From: Mytilinidion resinicola
Lineage: Eukaryota; Ascomycota; Dothideomycetes; Mytilinidiales; Mytilinidiaceae
DNA length: 64,000 nt
Assembly: GCF_010093595.1 (NCBI RefSeq)
Contig: NW_022985442.1
Coordinates: forward strand, 1,429,456 to 1,493,455
Direction: 5' to 3'
Under the pieces are notes generated by a model. It was given only the letters and a program-made list of their open reading frames with translations. It did not search any database and was not told where the DNA came from. Made by a program: the position numbers and the translations under genes. Shown here in pieces: positions 1 through 10,507 of the stretch; positions within the stretch are counted from its first letter, which is position 1; each line of letters begins with the position of its first letter.

Positions 1-634
1 GGAGGGCTGGAGGCAAACCATTGGCGCATGCGGGAATGGTAGATAGAGTCGCCCATGGTGGAGTATCGAAATGGCGGTTGCTGAGGTGATTCGTGGCTCA
101 AACAGATGTGCTGGATGGCAACGGAAGTGGTGCTTTTGGGTGAATCGCGGAGGTCAGACGAGAGCGAAGGGACGACAACGAGGGCAACGTGTCTAGATAG
201 ACTGCAATGGCATGAATAAGGCCCCGCACAATGTCCAGACGTGCACAAGGGGCGGTGTCAGTGTCCCCGGCTGCGGCGTGGTGGACATGTGTAGCTAGCT
301 TCGCAGCAATGTTGAGCTGCGTCGACTTGAGGCTGCGCGGCGTCCCGGTTCAGGCCCACTCTTGTTTTTCGAAACGCGGCCCGGGCGCCTGGTAGCCGAT
401 CGCACCGCCGGATGGGCTTCTGCCATTATTGCAACACCACAGACGCGACCCGCAGACTCTGCAGAGGCCGCGTTGGGAGAGGACGGATGGTTGTTCTGCA
501 CGCTCCTGTGGTGCGAACACGCCCCTCGCCCGACGCCTTGTCGCTGTGTCGGGGCCAGCATTCCGCCGCCGCCTGATTATCTCACCACCACCTCAACATC
601 TTCGTTCATAGTTTCCGATATCTCCATCACGAAC
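1..634. other. Upstream region, no gene called
   Basis: No convincing coding region. A frame open from about position 362 runs into the first gene, but its composition is poor and the ATG at 635 is preferred, so this stretch is treated as promoter and 5' leader. Pyrimidine-rich sequence lies just before the ATG. Confidence 0.5.
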
Positions 635-2446
635 ATGGCTACCACACACCCGCCGACTACTCTCCAGGTAGCGGAGCAACTTGCCGATGGCTTCATCGCC
701 CTTAGTGGGGAATACCAGCTGCTGGCCGACCAGCACCGCGAGCTAGAGAGCAAACTGTTATGGGCAAAGCAGCAGGTACGTTCATCTATCTCGCGCCCAA
801 GGAACTCCCTTCTGTCCCTCTTTTTATGATGAAACAAATTAGCTCTAGATCTGTAGCTGCTATGCGGCGAAGATAGAATATTTCAAATTGACTCTGAACC
901 CTTTGAATGCCCCTCTGACGCTTTCGGACTTCTTACTCCACTCCGAGCTGACGAATCTGCACAGTATCTCGACCTTCTGAAAAGATTTTCGCCCACCACT
1001 GCAGCGGCAGAGCATCGTGCTTTCCTCCAGGACCTCGAGCAGCCTGCATCGGTTCCTCTCGTCCCACGACCCGACTGGCTAGCCCAGCTCTCCACACATG
1101 ACGACGGCGAGAGACGGACTCGCGCATACATTATCCGACAGGCAAGCATATCAGCAGAACAGATACGCGCGAACTCTGATGACGAGGTGGGCGTGAAGAT
1201 TTGGAACGGTCCGTCCGCCGACCGGGAGTCGGCTTCAGTTTCTGCACCTAGCAGGTCGCACATGGACTCGACTCTTGGCCTTGAACGAGACTTCACTATC
1301 CCAGGGACTCCAAGCAGGCTTGGCTGTCCATTTGCCGCCACGCCTAGCGGCAGGAGAGTTTCGACAAGCGGTCGGCAAAGCCCGCTAGGTGGGAGTCCTC
1401 TAGCTACTCCCCGAAGTTCCATGTCGATGTCACGAATTATGCAACACGGCCGAAGGTCGAAACGACCCTCGTTCCATGATCCTATCCGGGCTGAAATATG
1501 TGGTATTGACAGCCACGTCGATCCCGTCTCTGGCGCCGAATCTGTCGCCTCAGGATCCGCACCCGTCTGCCCTATCCGCTTCCTAGACCAACACTCGCCT
1601 GAAGAGGTGGCCAAGTACTTTGAGAACCACAAGCACGAAATTCCTCGTAGTCATGAGGTCTGCGTCAAGCGCTTCCAGTCCAATACAGAGAGTATCAAAC
1701 AGCTGGACGCCAAGTACGGCAATCTCGTCAGCATGATCCAGGGCCTCGGCGTAAAGCACCAGCCCTGGCTACCGAAAGAGCCTGAAGAGGATGAGGATGA
1801 GGCCATCGAACGACAGTCGGGGGATCGAGTTGAGAAGTGGGCCAAAGCCGTCAGCGAAAGTCTGCACGATGAGGACGAAGCCATCGCGGACACACATGTT
1901 GATGAAGTAAACATTCCTGACGACATGGACCGCACGCCACATTTCGACCGGCCTCTGAAGGAAATCCGTGTCGGCGAGTCTCCAAGTCGTCCCTGGGGTA
2001 TCTCGGTTCCCTCAAAGTACCACCGCAACAAGGCAGACAGCGTTGCGTCATCGGAGAGAGACAAGTCCGCAACAGCTTCCCCGCTCTCTCAACCCAAGTT
2101 CAACATGGGCATGGCATCGGAAATGCCGGCGGACATGCCTGCAAAGCCGTCTGGTGGCGGCTGTCCGTTTGACCATACCAGGATGACGATGGGAGTACCG
2201 CAGACACCTCATGTTGCACCTCCTGAAACACCACATCCGCAGATATTGCCAGAACAGCCGCAACAGCAAGACCCTTTTGTGCCACCCCCGACTTCTCCGG
2301 CACCGGAATCATCCGAAGCAAACAAACCCACGCCACAGCCACAGGTAATATTCAACGGACCTGTCTTCATCGGGTACGCACCGGAGCAGATCATGGCGTT
2401 CTTGGCACAGGGCGGCGGTCTTGGAAATGGGATTGGGAAAACATGA
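635..2446 (+). CDS. Conserved fungal protein with Cys-Pro motifs, function unknown
   Basis: Two exons, 635-775 and 857-2446, give about 576 residues; the intron starts GTACGT and ends TGTAG. I do not recognise a named family. Residues 10-60 form an amphipathic helical stretch that could be a coiled coil. The middle has a low-complexity Ser/Pro linker with a GCPF motif, then a compact, conserved-looking block starting CPIRFLDQHSPEE and ending IPRSHEVC, with two Cys and several His, followed by a helix around LDAKYGNLVSMIQGLG. An acidic stretch follows, then a Pro/Gln-rich tail holding another CPF-D-H motif. The order coiled coil, Cys/His block, disordered tail suggests a scaffold or regulatory protein rather than an enzyme. 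That is inference. Confidence 0.75.
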
Positions 2447-3227
2447 AAATTGCAGTGTTAATTATTAATTTGGAAACGCCTAGTCACTATTAACTAGATA
2501 CTGCGACTCGTCTCGTAAACAGAACGAAAGGATATCAGATACACCCCGGCAAGACTACAACTAGTCTTTGAAAAGCGATGTCCGGTCTATATGCGTCTCC
2601 GGCATAGCTTTCTGGGGTGATGCGAGCCTCCCGCAATGCCGGAGACGTTGGCCGGAGCAGAGGACAGCGAGGCGGGTGGATACTGTTGAGGCATTCATTC
2701 AATAAGCGATGCGATGTAGTCGGTTATTCTGATCCGATAACGCCACAACGCTTGGGATTATGATCTTTATATTTAATGTAGTTTGTGTGGTAAATATTTC
2801 TCAATAGGGTTTGATCATATTTATTCTTACCAGACTTGAAATCTGTTCCCTCTTGTATATCGTACTGCCATGCTTTTACTTGTGTCCTGTGGATGTCTTG
2901 CGCTGTGTGATATCGGTCATCAGCCTCAACAGCATGTAAGCTTTACTACCGCTAGATTCGCGCGAACTCTCAAAAACGCTTCACCATGCAGTAACCAATA
3001 TCCAACTTCATATTTTACACACGTGGTGTGGGGTTTCTTGGCGATGGCACGTGCCGCGCTAAGATTCGCCCGCGATTCCATATCTACCTCCGCTTCACTC
3101 CGCTTTCGAAGCTTCGACAACCCGCCTCGCACCAGACAACAGCCTGGTCGCCGCCGCACCGAGCCTAACATCGCAGCAGCGCAAATCTTCCAGCGCTAAC
3201 TCTCCTCAAGCATCCTAGATCTTCACC
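2447..3227. other. Intergenic, with one perfect 12-bp inverted repeat
   Basis: 3' flank of the first gene and promoter of the Ubc2 gene. It holds an inverted repeat at 2594-2605 and 2636-2647, described under findings. The last 150 bases are pyrimidine-rich, as expected for a 5' leader. No coding region is supported. Confidence 0.6.
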
Positions 3228-3910
3228 ATGTCTACTTCCGCACGTCGTCGCCTGATGCGTGATTTCAAGGTACGTGACACGAGACTCGCAGCTCTAGGGG
3301 ACTCGAGTTGTTGCCTCATCACCTCCCCTCTAGCTCTACAAACTTCAAGGAGCTTCATGCTAATAGCATATGGATATAGCGTATGCAAAATGACCCTCCG
3401 GCCGGCGTCTCCGCCTCTCCTATCGCTGACAACGTCATGACCTGGTACGGACCGCCCCGCACACGACCTCACTTGGGCGCCTCACTAAATATGCGACAGG
3501 AACGCTGTCATTATTGGTCCCGCCGACACCCCCTTCGAAGATGGCACGTTCCGTCTCGTTATGCACTTCGAAGAACAATATCCCAACAAGCCCCCGGGCG
3601 TGAAGTTCATCAGCCAGATGTTCCACCCCAATGTATACGGCACGGGCGAACTCTGCCTCGACATCCTCCAGAACCGCTGGTCTCCGACCTACGACGTGGC
3701 TGCTATTCTCACTAGCATTCAGAGGTGAGTTTAGAAATGCTGAGAGGAGTGACATAAAGTGAATGGGAAGCTAATGCGTGCCATAGCCTGCTGAATGATC
3801 CGAACACTTCCTCTCCCGCCAACGTTGAGGCCTCGAACTTGTACAAGGACAACCGTCGCGAGTACACCAAGCGCGTCCGCGAGACCGTCGAGAAATCTTG
3901 GGACGACTAG
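3228..3910 (+). CDS. UBC2/RAD6: Ubiquitin-conjugating enzyme E2, Rad6/Ubc2
   Basis: Four exons, 3228-3269, 3380-3444, 3500-3724 and 3787-3910, encode exactly 151 residues, the length of S. pombe Rhp6. The protein starts [14 protein letters not shown] and carries the E2 signature with the catalytic cysteine in [12 protein letters not shown] at residue 88, the position known for Rad6. The HPN element and the ESFW-like C-terminal helix are present, and there is no long acidic tail such as S. cerevisiae Rad6 has. By homology the enzyme works with Bre1 to monoubiquitinate histone H2B, with Rad18 on PCNA in post-replication repair, and with Ubr1 in N-end rule degradation. All exon joins keep frame and every intron has GT-AG ends. 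Confidence 0.97.
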
Positions 3911-4668
3911 ATTCTACTCACCACCTTGCAGCATCTCTCTTCTTCTCATGCGCCATGCAGGCTTGGTGTGCAAAGGATCCGGCTTGAATGGTGAATGGGG
4001 TTGCGGTAGCAGGATATTTCTCTTGGCTCATCATTGGTTCAGCGAGGCGTCTTGGAATCTGGAGTTCAGCATCTGTGTCGAACTGCTCGTGGCGTAAATA
4101 TGCTGCCTTTGGATCTGTACGAGGTCCACTCGGCTCTTTAGCGTGGGATACTTGGGTTTGTTGTCTTGGACTACCAGTCAGCAGATACCAGTAGCATAGT
4201 ACAATAAATGCTCTTTGAGCGGAATTCTGTACGACAAAATACTCTTTCGATAAATAATGCATGTGCATGGATCTGATGTGACCCCTCCGCTGCCGCGTGT
4301 GCACGCCGAGACGAGTCGACGCAGGGCAATGTTAGCCACACCAAACCAAGTCAACAACCCACCTCACCACCCTCGCTGCCTCAAAACATCCCTTTACTGC
4401 GCGCAATACCCCAATTTCTGCGCGAGGATCACAGCTCACCCTACGTCGCCCGCTGCTGAAACTCTAGCCCTTGTTTTGTTTCCCCTATTGTAATAGACCC
4501 CGCCGCTATAGGACCTGCACCCGGGACGCGAAAAACATCGAGTCGACCAGCTCCACGTACCACGACAGCGAGCCTGCAGCTGCACCGCCTGCATTACAGC
4601 CAGATCACTCCCCATTCTAGCTTTGCACGAGCTCGCCGCTGGGCTGGAGGCGCGCTGAGATCGCAATC
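3911..4668. other. Intergenic between ubc2 and kinesin
   Basis: 3' flank of ubc2 and promoter and leader of the kinesin gene. The second half is rich in C and CT tracts, typical of fungal promoters and leaders. No further gene seen. Confidence 0.5.
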
Positions 4669-7600
4669 ATGGCGTACGTCACCCTCACCGTCCCCAGGAG
4701 TACGCAGGCTAACATATGGGCGTGTATAGGAGCAACACCATCAAGGGTTCGTCTACAGATATTCCTGGCCTCCTTGGAGATGTCTCTATCTTTTTGTATG
4801 GCACTAAAGCTAATGCGCCGACTTAGTGGTTGCGCGGTTTCGGCCGCAGAACAAGGTGGAACTCGCCAGCGGAGGCGACAGCATAGTAGCGTTCGAGACC
4901 GATGACACATGTAATATCCAGGTACGGCACCAGCGTCGAGGGAAAAGCCCCAGGCCTTGGTCGAGAGAGCTACAGAGAAACTGACGATGGGGACATTTAG
5001 TCTGGGGACGCCTCCGGGGCCTTCACATTCGACCGCGTTTTCGACATGGCCTCGCGGCAGGCAGACGTGTTCGACTTCTCCATCCGTTCCACCGTCGACG
5101 ACATCCTTAATGGTTACAATGGAACCGTGTTCGCGTATGGGCAGACGGGCGCGGGAAAGTCATACACGATGATGGGCAACGATATAGACGACGAGGAGGG
5201 TAAGGGAGTCATACCTCGCATCGTCAACCAGATCTTCGCCAGCATCATGTCGAGTGGGAGCAATATGGAGTTCATGGTGCAAGTCAGCTACATGGAGATC
5301 TACATGGAGCGCATCCGTGATCTGCTAGCCCCGCAGAATGACAATCTACCCGTACACGAGGACAAGACTAGGGGCGTGTATGTTAAGGGATTGCTGGAGG
5401 TCTACGTGACGAGTGTGGACGAGGTATATGAGGTTCTGCGGCGAGGCGGTATGGCCCGCGCGGTTGCGGCAACCAACATGAATCAGGAATCGTCGCGATC
5501 ACATTCCATCTTCGTTATCACTATCCAGCAGAAGAACGTCGAGACAGGGTCGGCGAAGCGCGGACAGCTGTTCCTGGTAGATTTGGCTGGTAGCGAGAAG
5601 ATTGGGAAGACAGGTGCCAGCGGGCAAACGCTAGAGGAGGCGAAGAAGATCAACAAGAGCTTGAGTGCGTTGGGCATGGTTATCAATTCGTTGACAGACG
5701 GGAAATCGACGCACGTGCCGTATCGAGACTCGAAGCTCACGCGTATTCTTCAAGAATCACTGGGTGGTAATTCAAGGACGACACTCATCATCAATTGCTC
5801 GCCGAGTAGCTACAATGACCAGGAAACTCTTGGCACACTACGATTTGGTGTTAGAGCGAAGTCCATCAAAAACAAGGCCAAGGTCAATGCGGAACTTAGC
5901 CCACAGGAACTAAAGATGCAGCTCAAGAAGATTCAGAGCCAGGTCACAACATTTGAGAGCTACATACAAAATTTGGAGGGAGAAGTAAGCCTATGGCGTA
6001 TTGGCGAGGCAGTGCCGAAAGAGAAGTGGACGCCATCGTTATCACAAGACCCAACAGCCAGGAGAGCACCACCGCCAAGATCTGGAGCAGATACACCTTC
6101 GAGGCTTGCGAGCGCAAGAGCGGAAACACCTTCAAGACCCGACTCAAGGCTAGAATTAGAACGAGCAAGCACGCCGAGTATTCCTTTAGAAAAAGATGAG
6201 AAAGAAGAATTCCTACGACGGGAAAACGAATTACAGGACCAGATCGCTGAGAAGGAAACTCAGATGGCGAGAACTGAGGAGAAATTAAAGTCAATCACAG
6301 AACAGCTGCTAGACACCAAGGAGCGTGAGAGTAGGCTGAACAAAGACAACGAGAAGCTGACTACCGAGGTCAACGAGATCAAAATGCAAGTCCAGAAGCT
6401 CAACTTCGAGTTCAAGGAGACGCAGATCACGATGGACGGCTTGAAAGAGGCGAATTCGGAACTTACAGCCGAGCTTGACGACACCAAGCAACATCTCCTA
6501 GATGCAAAGATGAGCGCAAAGGAGACTAGTGCACTACTGGACGAGAAGGAGAAGAAGAAGGCGGAGCGCATGGCCCAGATGATGGCTGGCTTCGATATGG
6601 GCGGCGAGGTCTTCAGCGACAACGAGAAGAACCTTCGCGTTCTGATTGACCAGGTCGACTCACTCCACGACATCAGCAGCAGTGGTGGCACCATTGCTCC
6701 AGACGCGCTTAAGGATCTTCGGCACAGACTGCAAGAGACACAGGGAATAGTCCGGCAGGCGGAGCTCTCCATTACCGCACGAGGCGAAGCGGACGAGGGT
6801 CACATGCGGCGAAGGGAGGCGCTCGAGGAACGTTTCGCTACGTTGCAACAGGACTACGAGCATCTCCTCGAGAGTAATCTCTCTGAGGCCGACACGGAAG
6901 AGGTCAAGGCCCGCCTTGCAGATGCTTACGTTGCGAAGCAGGAGGGTCAGGCGGAGCTGGAGGCTGAACTACGCGATGACTTGCACAGGACATTAGAGGA
7001 GAACGCGAAGCTGAAGGCTGACGTCGACGCCATGCAGCAGCGACTAAAGAGTGGCGCTATTGTGAATGGCGTTGCAAGTGGAGGGATCAATGGCAAGACA
7101 GTGCAGCAGCAGATTGCTGAGTTTGACAACATGAAAAAGAGCCTTATGCGCGACCTGCAAAACAGGTGCGAGAGGGTAAGTCATACGTTCACTTTTCCGG
7201 TCAATCCATCTATCGTCAATGCTCCCATACTGACCGGCGTCCTCAAGGTCGTCGAACTCGAAATCTCCCTCGACGAAACGCGCGAACAATACAACAACGT
7301 CCTGCGCACCTCCAACAACCGCGCCCAGCAAAAGAAGATGATGTTCCTCGAGCGCAACCTCGAGCAGCTCACCGTCGTCCAGCGCCAGCTCGTCGAGCAA
7401 AACGGCGGCCTGAAGAAGGAAGTCGCCATCGCGGAGCGCAAGCTCATCGCCCGCAACGAACGCATCCAGAGCCTCGAAGCCCTCCTCCAAGACAGCCAGG
7501 AGAAGCTCACGCAGGCGAACCACCGGTATGTCGAGTCTGTCTCTCTTAACTCCGCTCCGTCCCCGTGTTTACCGCAGCTTACTGACATTGTACAGTTTCG

Positions 7601-7851
7601 AAGCTCAGCTTGCGGCCGTCAAGGAGCGCCTCGAGGCAGCCAAGCAGGGCTCTACCCGCGGTCTCGGCTCCCCGACCTCAGGCGCCAGCTTCGCATTCGG
7701 CGGTGCCGGATCGCGCATCGCGAAACCGCTGCGAGGGGGTGGAGGTGGCACGGATCCGCAGGGCGGGCCGCCGCTGCAGACGCTCGCGAATGTGCAGGCG
7801 CAGGAGCAGGGTGGGAAGCGGACTAGCTGGTTCTTCAACCAGCGGGCGTAG
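4669..7851 (+). CDS. Kinesin-1 heavy chain (conventional kinesin)
   Basis: Six exons, 4669-4673, 4730-4746, 4827-4921, 5001-7175, 7248-7525 and 7596-7851, give about 941 residues, close to Neurospora NKIN (about 930). The first coding exon is only 5 nt (ATGGC) and the second 17 nt; joined they read MASNTIKVVARFRP, the canonical kinesin start. The motor domain has the P-loop GQTGAGKSYTM at about residue 86, switch I SSRSHSIF and switch II DLAGSE. A neck, hinge and long coiled coil follow, then a Gly-rich tail ending near TSWFFNQRA. It moves cargo to microtubule plus ends and in hyphae supports tip growth, vesicle transport and dynein positioning. Intron 4 (7176-7247) is 72 nt with no stop, so a naive reading frame runs through it and then ends wrongly. 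Confidence 0.96.
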
Positions 7852-8583
7852 TTGCGCGAAGGGTAAGGTGGGTATAGGCAGGTAGGGGCTTTGGGTAGCT
7901 GCGGCTGGGGATCTGGGACTTAGGCTGGTGTTGGCGGCGTTTTTTTCCGGGTGGGACTCGATGAGATGACTGCCAGGTGTGGGTTTGGTTTTTGGGTGGA
8001 GTCTGTTGCGTTGTGATATCATTGCATTCATGGCGTTTTGCGGCTTTCTTAGATCGAGTTAACGCCGAAATTGGTATTTATTCTTATGCATATGATTTGA
8101 TATGGCACAGGGTGTGATATTACGAAACCTTGGTTGTGGTCCGTTTACATTTTTCTCTTCACTTCAGGGCTGGGAACGCATAGACGAAGAAGATCTGTTT
8201 ATTGATAAGGAGTGAATGTAAGCCATCCCTTTCGCTTTTATATTTTCCAGCAGCGAAAGCGCTTTTCCATCCTATAATGCCACCATCTGGTTTCCCCCCT
8301 TCCCTTCGTACTCTATCGCATATAACATTAACGCTCAACGCCAGGACAAGATCCAAAGTCCCTATAGCCCAACCCGCCGCATCCGTCCGACAGCGGCGGC
8401 AATGCAAGTCCCGAGCCCCTCCATCCGTCCTGCCTCCCCTCCATGCTACACTGATAGTACTAAAAAAAACAGAGCTGAAGCATACAAAACAAAAGAAAAT
8501 CTTGCGAGCCTGACAAGGCGGGTCCTGTTTGAATTCGTACATCCCACCTTTTTTCAGGCAGATCTAGCCTCCCTACTGCCTCC
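7852..8583. other. Convergent 3' flanks of kinesin and TAM41
   Basis: Region between two convergent genes. It contains T-rich and A-rich stretches compatible with 3' processing of both transcripts. No gene is supported. Confidence 0.5.
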
Positions 8584-10143
8584 CTACTGCCTCCCCTTCG
8601 CGCGCTTCTCCCGCACGTATCTTAACGCCCGCCCCGGGCCCGCCGTCAGCCCGGACTTCAAGCTCTGCACCGCGCTCGGCCACTTGACTGTCTGGTTCAC
8701 GGCTTTCGCCACCATCTCGGGGATATCTGGCTCTCCCGCCACGCGCCGGTCAAAGTCGCTCCCGAGGGGCTTCTTGAGGCTGCCCTTGGCGTCCTCGTCG
8801 GCGCTCGCCTCGAGCATCTCCTGGAACTCGCGCCCGGGGATGCCGAATTTGCGCTGGTAGAGGAAGTAGACTTTCTGGCGGAAGGACTTGGGCAGGCGGC
8901 GCACCATGTTGCCGCGGAAGGCGGACTCCATGTTCTGCGTCATGGGGCGGTCGAGCTTGAGGTCGTCGATCCAGCTGGCGTCTTTTGGGGCGGAGGATTC
9001 GGCGTAGTCGACGTTGGGCAGGCTGTTGATGAGGTCGTTGTACAGGAGGCGGAAATTGCGGATTTGGTGCGTGACGATGTTTGCGATTTTGTTTGGGTGC
9101 TCTGAGCCCAGGGACATCCGCGGGTCGCCTTGGTAGCTGAGCGAGGCGATGGTGGTGAAGAGTTCCTTCTCGGTGAATTGGGGCGGGAGGAGGAGTAGGG
9201 CGCAGCGCACGGCGGCCATGAGGTTGCGCTGGTTGGCGACGCGGATGTTTGGCTCTTCGGTCAGGATTTTCACAGGCTTATGGAGGCGGCCGGCGAGGTA
9301 GAGCGTGTCCCAGTCTGTGAGGTCGCGGAGTAGGGTGCTGAAGTTTACGACCCCGTATTTTATAAGGGTGCCGTTTACGGTGACGTATGGATTGAAGTAT
9401 GCGCCGGCGCCATAGGAGTCCTGAACGTGTGAGACGACGCTGGAGCCGAAAGAGCCGAGGAACGAGTAGTGGTCTCTGTGGCGCATAAGGTTTAGAGAGT
9501 GGAAATGCTCCGTGAACTTGGGCGCAAATATGAAGTCGATCATCTTGCCTCCGCCTTTCTGCCACTTGGTAATCGCTTCCGGGGGATTTGGGTGCGGGCT
9601 CAGCGATGCGGAAGAGGTGGAGCCATCTGTCTGGGGGAAGACGCCGGAACCGTACGCAAAAGCATAGGTGATGGCTGGGAACTGCCGCGTTATCTGCCTT
9701 AAACTCCGCTTGAACTCCTCATTCGTCTCTATAAGCTGGTTCTTCCCGAAATCTTGGTGGGGGAGCTGGGAGAAATTCTCGAGGTTCGGAAGCTGATCCT
9801 CCCAATCGGGCGGTAGAGACTGTACTGAGGAGGCGCCAGAGCTTGAGGCGACAGGCGATGTCGTCCCAGAGGACGGAGATGATGGCGGCGATGAGGAGGT
9901 GAAAGATGCGGATTTGCCGAGCTGTCCATCTTGCGACAGCTTCTCAACGGGTTGGGATGCGAATTGCCTGCGGTTGCTGAAGAGTTCTGATCGGCGGTAC
10001 CAGGCTATTTGGCCCAGCAATAAGGTGTGTCCAGCAACAACGGACTGGAAGCCTCTGGCAGACTGAGAGATATTAGCAATCATCCCATTAAGGTTGGGGC
10101 ACTCCGTTGGGAATTCACATACGGCCAGTGCTGGGAGAGCCAT
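8584..10143 (-). CDS. TAM41: Mitochondrial phosphatidate cytidylyltransferase TAM41
   Basis: Two exons, 10143-10123 and 10062-8584, about 499 residues. The 60-nt intron (10122-10063) starts GTATGT, contains GCTAAT and ends CTCAG; it is a multiple of three without a stop, so the unspliced frame also looks open. The protein has a basic, poorly conserved N-terminus fitting mitochondrial import, a Ser/Pro linker, and then the TAM41/MMP37 core: AFAYGSGVFPQ with the nucleotidyltransferase-like GSG, MIDFIFA, the segment YGAGAYFNPYV and the helical half with VANQRNLMAAVR. The enzyme makes CDP-diacylglycerol from phosphatidic acid and CTP on the matrix side of the inner membrane, the first step of cardiolipin synthesis. 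It is divergent from bir1. Confidence 0.94.
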   Translation of the reverse strand: MALPALAVCEFPTECPNLNGMIANISQSARGFQSVVAGHTLLLGQIAWYRRSELFSNRRQFASQPVEKLSQDGQLGKSASFTSSSPPSSPSSGTTSPVASSSGASSVQSLPPDWEDQLPNLENFSQLPHQDFGKNQLIETNEEFKRSLRQITRQFPAITYAFAYGSGVFPQTDGSTSSASLSPHPNPPEAITKWQKGGGKMIDFIFAPKFTEHFHSLNLMRHRDHYSFLGSFGSSVVSHVQDSYGAGAYFNPYVTVNGTLIKYGVVNFSTLLRDLTDWDTLYLAGRLHKPVKILTEEPNIRVANQRNLMAAVRCALLLLPPQFTEKELFTTIASLSYQGDPRMSLGSEHPNKIANIVTHQIRNFRLLYNDLINSLPNVDYAESSAPKDASWIDDLKLDRPMTQNMESAFRGNMVRRLPKSFRQKVYFLYQRKFGIPGREFQEMLEASADEDAKGSLKKPLGSDFDRRVAGEPDIPEMVAKAVNQTVKWPSAVQSLKSGLTAGPGRALRYVREKRAKGRQ

Positions 10144-10507
10144 GTTTGGAAGGCGAGACTGGATGGAGAGACTGGATTGAAAGGCAAGACAATATCACCG
10201 GTGCAATTGAGAATCAGACATTTTCAGGTTATGAAGCGTGCAGGGGGAGCAGTCCATGGCAAATAGAGACGGAAGTGTGAGAGAGGCCGGAGCATTGCTA
10301 GCTTAGGTAAGGCAGGCCTGCTCCGAAGTAATTGGGGCCAATTCATTCGGAGCGGGCCCGTGTTTATTTGAGTAAACGACGCGCCGACCGCCCTCACCAC
10401 TTCGACACCAGCTTTCTCGACACAACCCGCCACCACCCCCGCACCCACCCACACTCACCCATACCCCAATTCCCCAGAAGGAAGCTGCGACCGAGCAACC
10501 ACACACC
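10144..10507. promoter_or_regulatory. Divergent promoter region between TAM41 and bir1
   Basis: Only 364 bp separate the two start codons, so the genes probably share promoter elements. The bir1 side is strongly C-rich just before its ATG (ACACCATG). No TATA element is obvious. Confidence 0.5.

Noticed and set aside
362..829. Upstream extension of the first gene from an earlier ATG
   Set aside because: The added 91 residues are low quality and the ATG at 635 has better context; the frame also runs into the intron.
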